The position numbers and the translations under genes are program-made. Below are positions 11,745 through 24,259 of a DNA stretch of 64,000 nt, in pieces. Origin of the DNA: Neostapfia colusana (lineage: Eukaryota; Streptophyta; Magnoliopsida; Poales; Poaceae). The stretch's first letter is position 1, and each line of letters opens with the position of its first letter. Below the pieces are notes generated by a model. That model was not told the DNA's origin. It saw only the letters and a list, made by a program, of their open reading frames with translations, and searched no databases. Location: positions 33,576,720 to 33,640,719 of the forward strand of contig JASWHV010000008.1 of NCBI GenBank assembly GCA_030760725.1. Direction: 5' to 3'.

Positions 11745-12626
11745 TCATCTGTTGATCTTGCCCCCGGGTGAGCTGATATGAAACGGATGCTTAACTTTGC
11801 TAAATGAAAGATTATTCTTCAGCACATAGTCTCTGCTAATAAAATTGTGGGTGGCTCCGGAATCAAACAAAATAAAAGTGGGTTGTTCATGTAACTTGAA
11901 CATGCCCGCTAAAACTGGTTCACCTTTTGCAATGTCCTCAATAGCAGTGTAATTAACCCTGCCAGCTTTCGAAAGATTCTTCTTTGAAGGTTCACGGTGC
12001 TGATCTGAGCATTGATGAGACGACACATAAGTGTGGCTCTGCTCAGCTCCACGACGGTTTTGTGTTGCAGAAATCCTCAGCTCTCTACTAACACGAGGTG
12101 GAGATATTTCGTGCGTAGCTGGTTGCGGTAGGGTTGCACGAATAATTTCTGTCAGCTGCTGTTGAGGTGGAGGCTCATAAGTGATCAACTCCAGCCGTGG
12201 TTGTGAGAGTTGCACCACAGGCTGAATTTGTTGCCTAACTGGCGAGTAATACCGCACTCTATAGTTCGGATGAACCTCGATATCGCTGTCTGGCGGTATA
12301 CTTCTTTTCAGCTCCGCTTCACAACAAACATGCATGTCTTCCTTAATGATAGCGGCATTTACCAACTCATTGTAAACACCGTTATTGAACAAGGTCACTT
12401 GTTCCTTAAGTTCGACATTCAAACCTCGGAAGAAATACTCGCACTTCAATGCTTCCGAGTCTACCATATGAGTGGCGTATTGCATCAAGTCTTCAAACTC
12501 TTTGAAGTACTCGTACGCACTCCTTTCTCCTTGCTTTAATTCCAAAAAGTCTTGATACTTTGTTCGTAGCATTCCCGAACAAATGTGACGTGCCCGAAAC
12601 ACATTCCGGAATTCATCCCACGTCAC
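11745..12626 (-). pseudogene. TE-A2 gag C-terminal part and protease active site
   Basis: The first ~100 codons are gag (retrotransposon gag motif region, with FLELKQGERSAYEY and YFFRGLNVELKEQV). Next comes a Pro/Gln-rich linker, then protease with the active-site motif FDSGATHNFIS. Between linker and protease a CCHC zinc knuckle is normally expected in gypsy gag; none can be seen here, and TE-A1 lacks it as well. It is joined to the gag N-terminus across a stop at 12627. Confidence 0.85.
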
Positions 12627-12956
12627 TCAATGACCTTCAGGAAGAGTAGCAATGTACTCCGCCCACCAAGCCCCAGCGGCTCCGTGGAGTTGTTGAGCGG
12701 CAAATAGAGTCTTCTGATACTCATCGCACTCAAGCATCTCGAACTTGGCTTCAATACATTGGAGCCAATGAGCCGACTGCAACGGTTCTTTCGCTTCTGA
12801 GAAAACCGGTGGTTGTCTTGCTATGAAATCCAGATAAGTGCTTGGCGGGGGATTTTGCTGTAGTGTCTCCTGTCGTATGCTTTGTCGCACTAACAGATCC
12901 AGAGACTCAGCCATCTTTGCCAAGATTTCCACCAATCCGGTTGATGATGTCGGCAC
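12627..12956 (-). pseudogene. TE-A2 gag N-terminal part
   Basis: It opens with a short helical lead (SSTGLVEILAKMAESLD), then PPVFSEAKEP, HWLQCIEAKFEML and TLFAAQQLHGAAGAWW, the conserved start of plant gypsy gag. The Met at 12956 is the likely gag start, because TE-A1 keeps the same context. A stop at 12627 breaks the frame where TE-A1 reads Trp. Confidence 0.82.
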
Positions 12957-13803
12957 TTCTTGTTATGGCGAATTACTTTCGCCGTGACTCGACTCACCAA
13001 CCTCACTCCTGGAATGAGCAAGATCCATGCTGCAAGAGTGAGCAATTTACGGTTAAAATTCAAAGTTTCAACTCAAATTGAATTGAAAACATAACCGTAA
13101 AAACATCACATCAATATTGCAGCATTACACAAGCTAACAAGGGTTTCGACAATTCTGAAATCTACCAAACTTGAGCAACTTTGTCCAAACCCTTAATTCC
13201 AAAAGTAGGACAAACTGAAAAATAACTCAAGAACATGTTATGGAGCTTAGAGATGTCTGAAACATCCCTGTCCACAACAAGTCTTAAGTTACATAGGCAA
13301 TAAGCACTACTCTGTTCAGAATGACCAATTGGTCTTAACCCCAGAAGTTTAATATGAAAATGGCAATTTCATATCTCAAGTTGAATATCAAAGTTATAGT
13401 TAACTTCAATATCTTTCCAACGAGTATTCATTTGCCTTCATTTATGTTCTGGATCAAAAATTGTGATATTTCAAAGTTAATAGAAATCTGGAACAATTTT
13501 GACAGCACCTCCTTTGAAAGTAGCTGTTTTGTCCGCAAGATTTCATCACTTTAAACTCCAAATCTGGGGAAACTTTGAACTACAAGATCATAGCATATAT
13601 CACAATATTTCCAACGGTGTATTACATGACCCTTAGAAATCTTTCTATAGAAAGTTATGGTCGAAATACAGAAATTTCCAGGAGCAATTTGTGTCTGCCC
13701 TGTTTTTGGACAGTTCACACTCCTATGAGAATTTCATCCATTTGGAGGGTGATTCTGATCTGGAGTTCTACTGAAGAGTTGTAGAGTAATTCAATAGCTT
13801 TCC
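12957..13803 (-). other. TE-A2 untranslated leader (truncated)
   Basis: AT-rich sequence upstream of gag that matches 32520-33324 of TE-A1. No gene is visible. It breaks off at 13804, where LTR sequence begins abruptly. The part equal to 33325-34345 of TE-A1, with the primer-binding site, is deleted. Confidence 0.75.
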
Positions 13804-14309
13804 AGAGACTTAGTTCCTCTTCTTACTACGTCACGGCACAGTGGGCAAGTATGCTCAATCCTCTTCCGCGAGTGACGGTGATTTGAATCAATAACAACAC
13901 GGAATACACGACACATAAACCCGCCTCGAAAGACTCTCTCAAGAGATCTTTCTTACGTTGTATGCAGCAACCTTTCAAATGACACCCCGACATAGAAAAA
14001 CGTTTCGCGCCGAGCAGGATGGTCCTCTACGCGGACACGTCGAAGTTGCCCGCTAAAGGATTTACACCTCCCGCCTTCTCAACATAATTCCCACGCGAAA
14101 GATGAGTTTCTATATCACGGTCCATCGAGTTACATTGGTTTCATGGGTCCCATACACCACTATATATCCGCTACAGCTCAATCTTGTCCAGCAGGGCCGC
14201 ATACATACGGTCCTTAACCGACACGGACGGGGCTACAACCAACCTCCACATTTGCCTTACCATCCCGGTCCAGGCCAAATGTGGTCTCAAGCATTGTCAC
14301 ACCCATCGC
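13804..14309 (-). repeat. TE-A2 5' LTR, inner-left piece
   Basis: It starts at AGAGACTTAG, equal to position 5159 of the 3' LTR, and runs to CCCATCGC (14302-14309), the left target duplication of the hAT element. The LTR continues at 18627. Confidence 0.85.
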
Positions 14310-15388
14310 TAAAGGTGTCAGTGGGCCAAAAACCAAACTAAAATCCAGACCAAACCATATACTATATGAATTTAATCTAACCCAAACCAACCCACTAATT
14401 TACATGTCCAAACCAAACCAAACCAAACTGTACAAGAAAACCAACCAACCCACACCAGCCCACTGTCCACACCTACAGTTTAAAACTGGATCGAACCCAT
14501 TAACACAAAATGGTTCCACCCCACCTCGTTTGGCTGCTCCGCCCGGCTGCTTAATTCATTCGTTCCCTTGTTTCTGATAGGCTGGTATTTTATTGGTTTC
14601 TTTTTAGAGTTTGAAGTTCCTTCATTCTTACGTCATTGTTTGTATACAATATTCAGAATGTCCTAAAGAACCAATAAACAAAGAACTCAATTGTACTGCA
14701 AATTCTCCATGGGCCAATTAAATATGACAGATATTGAGATATAGTACAAATTCTACGGGCATAATATCCCAACTGCCAAACAACTGGTCAAGAAACTCCC
14801 AACTATAAAAAAGATTGGACACCACCTAACACCCAACTTGCCACTGTCAAACAAGCAACTGAAGAACATTAGCTTCTTACAAAGCACCAGATGTGAAAAA
14901 CTGCAACCAACATTCGCGATCAGGAACTTCTGTTTCCAGATTATGCCTACATAGTCAATAAACATTAGCAGTCATGAACTCGTAGAGCTAACCAAGTTGC
15001 ATAATGCCAACAATAAAAAAACAGGGGAAGTAGTAGATATCACCCTAAAAATTACACACTAATTCTCCGGCTACCATACATGGATTTGACGAGCACTCCA
15101 ACTTATCAAAGACCAACAAAGTATTATTTCGGAACTAATAGGAGAGCAATGATACTATTGTATTAATAAATCCATCTAAAACTTGTAAGGGCGGTGTTCT
15201 GAGTGAGGCTCTTAACGCTACATGATGGAAACAAGATTCTTTTTCAGTATACACCATATAAACTAAATCTAGCTGCTCACCTATTTGCTTATAGCACAAC
15301 ATTTGTATAAGCAGCAAGGATCATTACCTACTTACTTACTAAAAAGAAGATCTGAGCACAACAGTTGCCAATAATGAAATGTCACCTT

Positions 15389-17445
15389 TTAATGGAGAGT
15401 TGAACTCTGACCTGCAAATGACATAATGAAAACATTATTAGCTTTTTAAAACTAAATAAATTTGTAAATAATATAATTATTTTACCTTCATTACCAATCT
15501 GCCTAGGCTTGTAAAGCCAGTCTTTTGTGCAAACAAGAGCTTCAAGCATCTTGGGGCTTAGAGAACTTCTTGTGTCTCCATGTATCCTGCCACCACAACT
15601 AAAAGCTGATTCTGAAGCCACGGTACTGAGAGGAATTGCAAGGAAATCTCGAGCCATGGATGACAAAACTGGAAACTTTTCTGCATGTCTCCTCCACCAT
15701 GCTAATATATCAAAGTCTTCACTATCCTCATCGGTCACTTCTTCCAAGTATATATCAAGTTCAGATTTTTGTGTGCGTGCATACTTCCTTCTTGACTTGT
15801 GTTGTGCAAACTCTTCTTCAAGCTTCCTTTTACCAACTATTGGTGAACTCACATTACTGCTGTATTCACAAGAATATTGTGATAGGCTTGTAGTACTTGT
15901 TCTTAAAAGTTGTTGGTACTCATCAAAGTATTTTCTCATACATTTTAGAGCAGAATCAATGAATATAGGGATATGGTCAAAATTGTTAGCCACCTTCTCA
16001 TAAAAGAACTCCAAATAGACATCTTTCCTCCTTGGATCCAATATGGTGGCAATAACTAGTGCAAGATTAAATTCAATCTCATTGTTGTTCTTATGAGGAT
16101 CTAAGAAATTCTCATATGGATCCCAATATTTATCAAGCTTTACTTGCATAATTGCAGCCAAGTCTCTCAACACACTACTGCTACTTTGCCAACGTGGATC
16201 TCTCAAAGCATGACGTATGCAAAGCACTATCGGCAAGAACTTGTGAGAAGTAGGCCTTCTGTGAGCTGAGACCGTAAATGTGAGTTCTTCAAATGCTTTT
16301 AAAAATTCACAAATTGCTTCTGCTTTTTCCCACTCTGTCTCACTTGGGAAAATCTCAAGATGTTGATTTGCATAGCGATTAAGAACAGACTTGTAATCTA
16401 GTGCCTCTCTAATCATTTTAAATGTTGCATTCCAACGATTTGGTATATCTATGTAGATACCATGCTTTGTAGGTAATCCATTAGCATTTGCAAGAGAGTT
16501 AAAAGTCTGCAACCGTGAGGGGGGAGAATCTATGTGTTTCAGAAGCTCTCGCATTTTACTGATTGCTGCATGGATTAGTTTCATCCCATCTTGAACATGT
16601 ATGTTAAGGATGTGAGCACAACATCTAACATGGAGGTGTTCACCTTCACACAACAAATGAATTTTGTTGTTCTTGACCAGCTCCTCGCAAGCGGATGTGT
16701 TGTTTGATGCATTATCCACTGTAACTGTAAATAATTTTTCTCTTATACCCCAATCAGTTAACGAGCTCACTATTGCTTCTTCAATAGCATATCCAGTGTG
16801 AGGATACTTAACTTCCTTAAAAGATATTACTTTCTTTTTCAAACTAAAATCTGCATCAATATAATGTGCAGTCACAGCCATATAGCCTAAATTTTGGGAT
16901 GAGGTCCACATGTCCGATGTTATGCACACACGAGAATTTAGACTGTTTAGTTCATCTTGAAGATCCTCCTTCATTTTATTGTACTTTTCAAAACAGTCTT
17001 TCCTAATTGTTTGTCGACTTTTGACTTTAAAAGTTGGTTGCATTGAGTCAATCCAGGGCTGTAAATAAGGGTCTTCAAACTTATTGAAAGGTATCTCAGC
17101 ATGGATACAAAACGCAACCATTCTCTCACGACAAACTTCGGAATCAAAGATAAAAGAACCTTCGGATGTTTGTTTCTTCATAGTTAATATAAAGTGCTTT
17201 CTCACATCCTCCTCAATTTCTCGGCAAGATTCAGATATGTGACTCCTTAAACTACTAGTGCCCGACTTGGTATGTAACTTTAGCTTGCAATACTTGCAGA
17301 CCGCTTTTAAATCACCATCTACATTTATTAAATCATTTTCAAAATGCTCCCAAACCTTAGATCTCCTACCTCGAGATATTTGAGTAGATATATGATCAAT
17401 TATTAAATTATCTGTTCTTGAGTCCTCTGAAGTATTAACAGACAT
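15389..17445 (-). CDS. hAT transposase, BED zinc finger type (RICESLEEPER-like)
   Basis: A single unbroken frame of 687 codons runs from ATG at 17445. A BED finger lies at residues ~29-75 (C50, C53, H69, C74). The RNase H-like core shows D178 in TSDMWTSS and D244 in TVDNASNN. A DUF4413-like part follows near residues 365-425, and the C-terminal hAT dimerisation region carries DILAWWRRHAEKFPVLSSMARDF and VASESAFS, the latter a candidate site for the third acidic residue. A GT-AG intron fits at 15412-15485 (74 bp); splicing would end the protein at TAA 15389-15391 with about 660 residues, and reading through ends at 15382. An acceptor-like TTTTTAG stands 10 bases before the ATG, so a 5' UTR intron is likely. 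The enzyme would cut and paste the element in the nucleus. Nothing in the frame is visibly broken. It could be active or recently active; expression is unknown. Confidence 0.9.
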
Positions 17446-18440
17446 GTTTACAAACCTAAAAAATAGAAATGATACTCAGATACTTCCACTAGTGTTATCC
17501 AAAAGGTTTTGGTTTAAAAAACAATAGTAAGAATATTTTATAGGAATCTAATTATGACTTACATATGTACATCAAAGAAAACATCAAAGAAAGAGTGGAT
17601 AGCATGAGACATACGTGTTTTAACAGGAGGCACCTTCTTTTTGATCTTTTTACTACAGACAGACCTGCAAATGGTTGAAACGGAATCACATTTTTAGCAA
17701 TATTGTACAACAGGAACAATCCTGATTTCTATTTAATCCCCAAATGAATAATAAACCAACAGAGAAAACAAGGTGATATACAGCGACCTGGCCACTCATA
17801 CTTGCTGGGACAGGCTACAACTTGGCTGTATTCGACTAAATGAAGCTATTAATCTGCTACTTCCTTTTTTAGCTTGAGTACCAACAATCTGAACACAAAC
17901 CTTGCTCGTAGCCTTTTCTGCAAAGCAGTTGTCCTGCAAAGCTCTTATCAAGATCTCAAGGCGGATCCAGAACAAGAGTGACAAGGATGAACAAAAATCA
18001 CTGTTGATGCTAGGGCAGTACTGCAGTGCACAGCGAGACGGCAACAGGGGAAAGCCAGTACTGCTGGGTCCAAACAACTGTGCCGCACTCACACATGGGC
18101 TGCTCACGACGGGAAGCGCCAGAAAAACCCGTCGGTCGCCGGAGGCTAAACCAAAACGCGCGGGTGCGGGGATTCCTACCAGGGAGGAGCGCAGGGATGC
18201 GGGCGATGGATGGATCCGCAGGGACACGGCCGTACCTTTTCTTGGTCGATCCGTAGGAGCGACGATGGATGAGTGGAGGCGGAGGAGTGACCGGCTCCTG
18301 GACGCAACACTGTGCAAAGGTTTCAGCGGCGGCGGAGGAGGATCGGCTGCTGCCTGCTGCTGCTGAACGCTAGGTTTTGCTGCGTTTCTACGACTCTGTG
18401 TACAAACCCAAATACGCAACCGGTGCCAGCCCATGGGTTT
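17446..18440 (-). promoter_or_regulatory. 5' untranslated and promoter region of the hAT gene
   Basis: From 17446 to 17780 the DNA is AT-rich with splice-like signals (donor GTATGT near 17614, acceptor TTGCAG near 17665 on the minus strand). From 17900 to 18370 it is GC-rich with CCG/CGG runs. Open frames cross this GC-rich part on both strands, but their composition is low in complexity and they lack transposase motifs. I read it as first exon and promoter rather than protein. Confidence 0.45.
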
Positions 18441-18618
18441 GAACTGTTCAGAACCGAATTATTAAGGCCCAATTCAAATTGAACCCAAACTACTAAATGA
18501 TGTAACCAAACCAAACCAGTCTATTTTATATTTCAGCCCATTTCCACCCACCCAAATCTAACCTAAAGCAAAAACCAAATTATATGAACTGGTTCTAACC
18601 GAACCGTTCCCAGGTTTA

Positions 18619-21600
18619 CCCATCTTAGGTCGAGACCAACCTTGAGCGCTCCATCCTACGGGAATATCCCCGTCCCCATCTCATTTTCATGAGGGTGCTC
18701 TTATCATTAACCTCTTGTGAATAACTCCATTACTCGAACTTTCTCGCGAGTAGCTTTTTACTACTCGACTTCTACCGAGCTAGATACAACATTAGCCTAG
18801 CATCTACAACGAGGCAAATCCTACACTAAACCTTCTACTCAGGGATGTAATAGTCATGCAAGTGGGTTTCAATCATCCTAGACATAATGCACAATATCAA
18901 GTCTAATAAACATGAGGTGAAGTAAAGCAAAATTTAAAACGGTAACGATTTGCAAACCGGGGCTTGCCTTGCTCAACGGTTTTGTTAGAAGCTAGGAGTT
19001 AGTCTTCCTCCGGAGAATCCCCCAAGCTCGTCACGAGATGGAGATCCTCGCTGCGGAGTTGAGTCCTCGTCGAACGTCGACGTCACGTGCTATTAAGATG
19101 ATTTATGCACAAGTATTCAAAAGCAATTTTGAAAATGATTCAAAACTGTTGTACCAGTTAACTCACACCTAAAAGGGACAAACAACAGCAAGGTTTCTGT
19201 TGTTGGATCTACAACCCTACAGATGATGAAAGCTAGGGTGAAAAGGAGATACTAGTAATCACCATGTGATTAAGTCCATTATATGAACACTTAAACCTAA
19301 AAGATGGTAGCTCAAGTTTCAGAGGTCCAATGAAGCTGAAAATTTACCCACAGCTTCTATGGAAGCTATTTAGGCAGTGTGCAAAAATTGAGCTCATGAA
19401 ATGGCTTCACGGGAGCACAACAAATCCTTATGTTGTTTTCACTAATCTGCCATTAGCCCCTAGATATTAAGCTTTCCTATGCTTCAAAGTAGACTTTTTG
19501 TGAAGTACAAAATGTCTTGAATCCATAGGATTGGTTTTACCATTTTTGGAGTTTCCTACATGGAGATATGGATTTTATAAAGAATGGGGAAAAGCTGAAA
19601 ATGTCTCTGTTTATTTTCCCATTTTTCAGAGACATAAGGAATGTACACATCATTTGTCCAATCAAATAGGGTCCAATGCCTCTGAAATTTTTACTGAAGT
19701 TCAAGGATGTTTGGAAGAACGTCCTGTCCAAATTTGGGAATTTTCCAATAAATAGAACTCCTTTAAAAATTCATAGACGATTTTACTTAAATGAATTAAT
19801 GAGCCAAATCCATGGATTTTCATAAAACTTGGGCTGCACCCCTGGATAGTACTATTTGAGAGGAATCCAACAAAATTTGTCTCACAATTTTTGGACATTC
19901 CTACACAAAGTTATGGCTCTCCAAAGTTTGAACTAAAGTGGGAAAATCTGGAAAATGTTTAAATGCCGACAGTGGGTCCCACCTGTCATCCGTAACCTCC
20001 AGACTCGCGCCAAACAGGGTAGTGGCGTCTCCCTCCGGTGAGGTCGCCAGAAAACCAGTTCCCAGCCACCTCCGGACCAACCTGCTGGCCGCCCCCCATA
20101 TTTCCCCACGCTGAACACTTTGTTGTGGTCGCCGACGGCTGAAACTCGCCGGAAACAGGGCGCACCGGCCACAGCAAACCCTAGGGCTACGGCGAGGTCT
20201 TGCACGGTGAATTCTCCACCAAATGGTCGGTTCTTGGGCTCTACAGCACCAGGGGATCATGTAGAAGACCGGCATGAGGTCTAAACCAGCTGGAGAGGGC
20301 TCTAAACCTATAGGCACCGTGTGCCCGATAGGGTCCTGCGGCATACCCTCTAAAAGAGCTCGGATTGCTCACTCTACACTCAATTTCTTGGTCTAAAATC
20401 GATGGAGGAGGTGTGCTAGGTAGTTAACATCCTGCGCGTGAAGTTTGAGACCCAACAAACACGATTTGAGGACGAATTTTACAATTCCTTACCTCAAGGT
20501 CCGTTTCTGCCGCCCGGGAGGAAATTTGAAATTCTCCCTCTGTGGTCAATGGCTAGGGCTGAGCTTTGGAGGTGAGAAACTAGACTTGTTGGTGCAAAGA
20601 TAGGGTGGCTTGCTTGGGCGTGATCCCTTCTGGTTTGGGCTGTCCATGGCGTCCAGTTCCGGTCCTCCGACGTTCAACACGGAAGCAGCAGAAACTTTTC
20701 TGTTTCTAAGCGCCGGTGAGCTCGGGACGGTGGAGGGAAGGTGCTAGACGGCTAGATCACTCGTTGGCGATGATCTTTGCTGTGGAGACTCAATCATCCG
20801 GCACTCGGGTGGCTGTGTGGGATCGAGAGAAGCAGAGGGAGCTGTTCTGCTCGGGGGATAAACAAACGGGAGCAGACCACCGAGGGAGTGAAAAGCAACT
20901 TGCTTTGTTGCAGCAGCTGAGTGAAGATCAGGCTGAGCTCGTGAATAGAAGCAGGAGCTGGCGCTGAAGCACGTCGGTCGACGCCGGCTGAGGGAGGTGG
21001 CGCACGTACAACAGTCGAGCGAGTCGGTTGCAATTTTGTGAGACTGACCGGTGGGGTCCACAGCCACAATTCTCCCTCTTATCCCCAATCCGATTTAAAA
21101 TAGCAAATGAGCTTCAATTGTGATCAAACTTGGAGGATAGGTCAAACGAATTATGAGAAACTTAAATCTGGAATCAGATTTTGAAATTGGATTTGTTTGG
21201 TTCAAAATTCAAATTTAAGTTTGAATTTGAACGTGCCCTCATTTAATCCTCAGAATCAATAGTATATGAAACCTAAAATTCTCCAAATTTGAAACTTAGG
21301 CTCTTGAATACATGAGAAATGCATCTATGCTCTCACATATAGGCCTTTGGACAATCTGAATAGGAATCCTTTCAAAAGAATTCAAATTGCATTTAAATTC
21401 CCTCCACTCTACTCATAGAGAAGGTGCACATGAGTTAGAGTTTTTGGGAGTCTAATTCTTTCCCCTAGGTTGACATGTGTTGAGCATGGGCTAGAGAAAA
21501 TTTTTAACTCCCTCACATGTCCATATTTGTGTTCATCATTTCATGTGACACAACGTTAGTCTTTTATCGCCTTAACTTTATTTCATAAGTTGACATCAAA

Positions 21601-21624
21601 CTTTCAAAAGTTAGGGCTGTTACA
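18619..21624 (-). repeat. TE-A2 5' LTR, remaining piece after the hAT element
   Basis: Apart from the CCCATCTT duplication, the sequence continues the LTR from AGGTCGAGACC (18627) to GGGCTGTTACA (21624). It aligns with 5666-8665 of the 3' LTR with scattered single-base differences and short indels. Confidence 0.87.
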
Positions 21625-24197
21625 GAGTCCTCGTTGAACGTCGACGTCACGTGCTATTAAGATGATTTATGCACATGTATTCAAAAGCAATTTAAAAAAT
21701 GATTCAAAACTGTTATACAAGTTAACTCACACATAAGAGAGTTAAACAACAGCAAGGTTTCTGTTGTTGGATCTAAACATTAGAGAAGATGAAAGCTAGG
21801 GCGAAAAGAGATACTAGTAATCACCATGTGATTAAGTCCATTATATGAACACTTAAACCTAAAAGATGGTAGCTCAAGTTCCAGAGGTCCAATGAAGCTG
21901 AGAATTTAACCACAGCCTCTATGGATGGTATTGAGCAGTGTGCAAAAATTGAGGTCACGAAATAGCTTCATGTGAGCACAATAAATCCTTATGTGGTTTT
22001 CACTAACCTGCCTTTATCCCCTAGATATTAAGCTTTCCTATGCTGCAAAGTAGACTTTTTGTGAAGTACAAAATGTCCTGAGTCCATAGGAATTGGTTTT
22101 ACCATTTTTGGAGTTTCCTACATGGAGATATGGATTTTACAAAGAACGGGGAAAAGCTGAAATTGTCTCTGTTCATTTTCCCATTTTTCAGAGACATAAG
22201 GAATGAACACATCATTTGACCAAGCAAATGGGGTCCAATGCCTCTGAATTTTTTACTGAAGTTCAAGGAATTGTGTAAGAATGTCGTGTCCAAATTTGGG
22301 AATTTTCCAATAAACAGAACTCCTGTAAAAATTCAGAAAATATTTTCCTTAAATGAATTAATGAGCCAAATCCATAGATTTCCATAAACATTGGGCTGCA
22401 CCCCTGGATTGTACTCTTTGAGAGGAATCCAACAAAATTTGTTTCACGATTTTGGGACACTCCTACACAAAGTTATGGCTCTCCAAAGTTTGAACTAAAG
22501 TGGGAAAATCTGGAAAATGTTTAAATGCCGACAGTGGGTCCCATCTGTCATCCCTAACCTCCATACTCGCACCAAACAGGGCAGTGGCGGCCCCCTCCGG
22601 TGAGGTCGCCAGAAATGCACTTCCCAGCCACCTCCAGACCCCATTCTGGCCGCGCCCCCATATTTCCCCACGCTGAACACGTTGGTGAGGTCGCCGGCGG
22701 CTGAAACTCGCCGGGAAACAGGGCGCACCGGCCACAGCAAACCCTAGGGCTCCGGCGAGGTCTTGCACGGTGAATTCTCCACCAAATGGTCGGTTATTGA
22801 GCTCTACAGCACCAGGGGGTCATGTAGAATACCAGCATGAGGTCTAAACAAGCTGGGGAGGGATCTAAACCTATCGGCACCGTGCGCCCGATAGGGTACA
22901 GCGGTATACCCTCAAAAAGTATCCGGATTCCTCATTCTACAATCAATTTCTTGGTCCAAAATCGATGGAGGAGATGTGCTAGGCAGTTACATCCTGTGTG
23001 TGAAGTCTGAGACCCAACAAACACGATTTGAGGACGAATTTTACAATTCCTTATCTTAAGGTCCGTTTCTGCCGCCCGGGAGAAAAACTTGAAATTCTCC
23101 CTCTGTGAACAATGGCTAGGGCTGACCTTTGGAGGTGAGCAACTAGACTTGTTGGTGCACAGATTGGGTGGCTTGCCTGGGCGTGATCCCTTCTAGTTTG
23201 GGCTGTCCATGGCGTCCAGTTTCGGTTCCTTGAGTTTGAACTTGGGAGCAGAGGAAACCTCGCTGTTTCTAGGCGCCAGCGGGCATGGATCACCGGGGTG
23301 AGGTTGCTAGCCGGCTAGAGCACTCATGGGCGAAGGTTTTTGCTGTTGGAAGCTCGGGCAAAGGGGCTTGGTTCAGTTGCTGGCGATCAGGAGATGCAAG
23401 GCACCGCTGGGTTCTTCTCGGGTGGAAAATTCACAGGAGGGAGGCAGCACAGGGCTGAGACCGAGCTGGGAGAAGCAAACTAGTCTTGTTGCACTCGCTG
23501 TGAAGGATTAGATTGAGCAAAAGATCAAAACACGAGGTGGCCACTGCAGAGACTCGGGAGAGGTTGGCTGCCGGGGGAGGAGAAAAAAAACTGAGTTGGT
23601 TTGTTTACCCGTGTGTATGACATGTGGGCCACAGCCCGCAAATATCTCCCCTTTCCGTGTTTTAATTTTTCCTGCACCGCCTTCGTCCAAATTCAACCAA
23701 AATTGGATGGTAGACCAAACAATATACGAGGAATTTGAATCTGAAATAAGATTTCAAAATTGAGCTCATTTGGTTCAGTTTTCAAATTCAAATTTGAATT
23801 TGAACTCCCCCTCGAATATTCTTGGATTAATTGGTATACGGGCTCCAAAAATAGCCAAGTTTGGATCATGAGCTCATTGATACATGGGAAACGCATCGGT
23901 GAGTTCATTTGCATGCATTAGGGCAATCTGAACATGAATTCTTTCAAAAGAATTCAACTTTTGTTTAAACTCCCTCCACTCTAGTCATAGAGAAGGTGCA
24001 CATGAGTTAGAGTTTTTGGGAACGAAATTCTTTCCCCTAGGTTAACATGTGTTGAGCATGGGCTAGAGAAAATATTTGACTCCCTCACCTGTCCATATTT
24101 GTGTTCATCATTTCATGTGACACAACTATAGTCTTTTATCGCCTTAACTTTGTTTCATAAGTTGACATCAAACTTTACAAAAGTTAGGACTGTTACA
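21625..24197 (-). repeat. TE-A1 3' LTR, piece to the right of TE-A2
   Basis: It starts with the second GAGTC (21625-21629) and then the LTR-internal CTCGTTGAACGTCGACGTC. It follows 35945-38517 of the TE-A1 5' LTR to the terminal GACTGTTACA. The two GC-rich blocks (22540-22770, 23150-23520) are as in the 5' LTR, including a variant section shared by the two TE-A1 LTRs but not by TE-A2 (about 23290-23560), which confirms they are a pair. Confidence 0.87.
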
Positions 24198-24215
24198 TTC
24201 CTCCCCCCTTAAAAG
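24198..24215 (-). other. Polypurine tract of TE-A1
   Basis: CTTTTAAGGGGGGAGGAA on the minus strand, directly before the 3' LTR. Confidence 0.85.
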
Positions 24216-24259
24216 AATCTCGTCCCAAGATTACAAAAAGAAAGAAGAAGGGAGAATGA

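Larger units (their letters stand above)
14310..18618 (-). mobile_element. hAT (Ac-type) DNA transposon, 4.3 kb, with transposase gene
   Basis: The insertion splits the TE-A2 LTR between CCCATCGC and AGGTCGAGACC, which are contiguous at 5670 and 35510. The 8-bp flanks are CCCATCGC (14302-14309) and CCCATCTT (18619-18626), an imperfect target duplication of the size hAT elements make. The ends are TAAAGGTGTCAGTGGGCC on the left and, reversed, AAACCTGGGAACGG on the right, a poorly matched terminal repeat. Both subterminal zones are rich in AACCAAACCAAACC. A full-length transposase reading frame lies inside on the minus strand. Confidence 0.85.
4500..21624 (-). mobile_element. TE-A2, second copy of the same gypsy family nested in TE-A1 LTR
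   Basis: The element is bounded by TGTGAAGCCC at 4500 and CTGTTACA ending at 21624, with GAGTC on both sides (4495-4499 and 21625-21629). Its left (3') LTR is 4500-8665. The internal region carries broken gag-pol on the minus strand. The right (5') LTR starts only at 13804, because a deletion removed its outer ~660 bp together with ~1 kb of leader and the primer-binding site. A hAT element sits in this 5' LTR. The copy cannot start reverse transcription and is dead. Confidence 0.88.

Noticed and set aside
15527..16003. 158-codon plus-strand frame
   Set aside because: It is a shadow of the hAT transposase on the opposite strand.
17796..18434. 212-codon frame upstream of the hAT transposase
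   Set aside because: GC-rich first-exon or promoter region with splice signals; no transposase motif, and a competing frame on the opposite strand.
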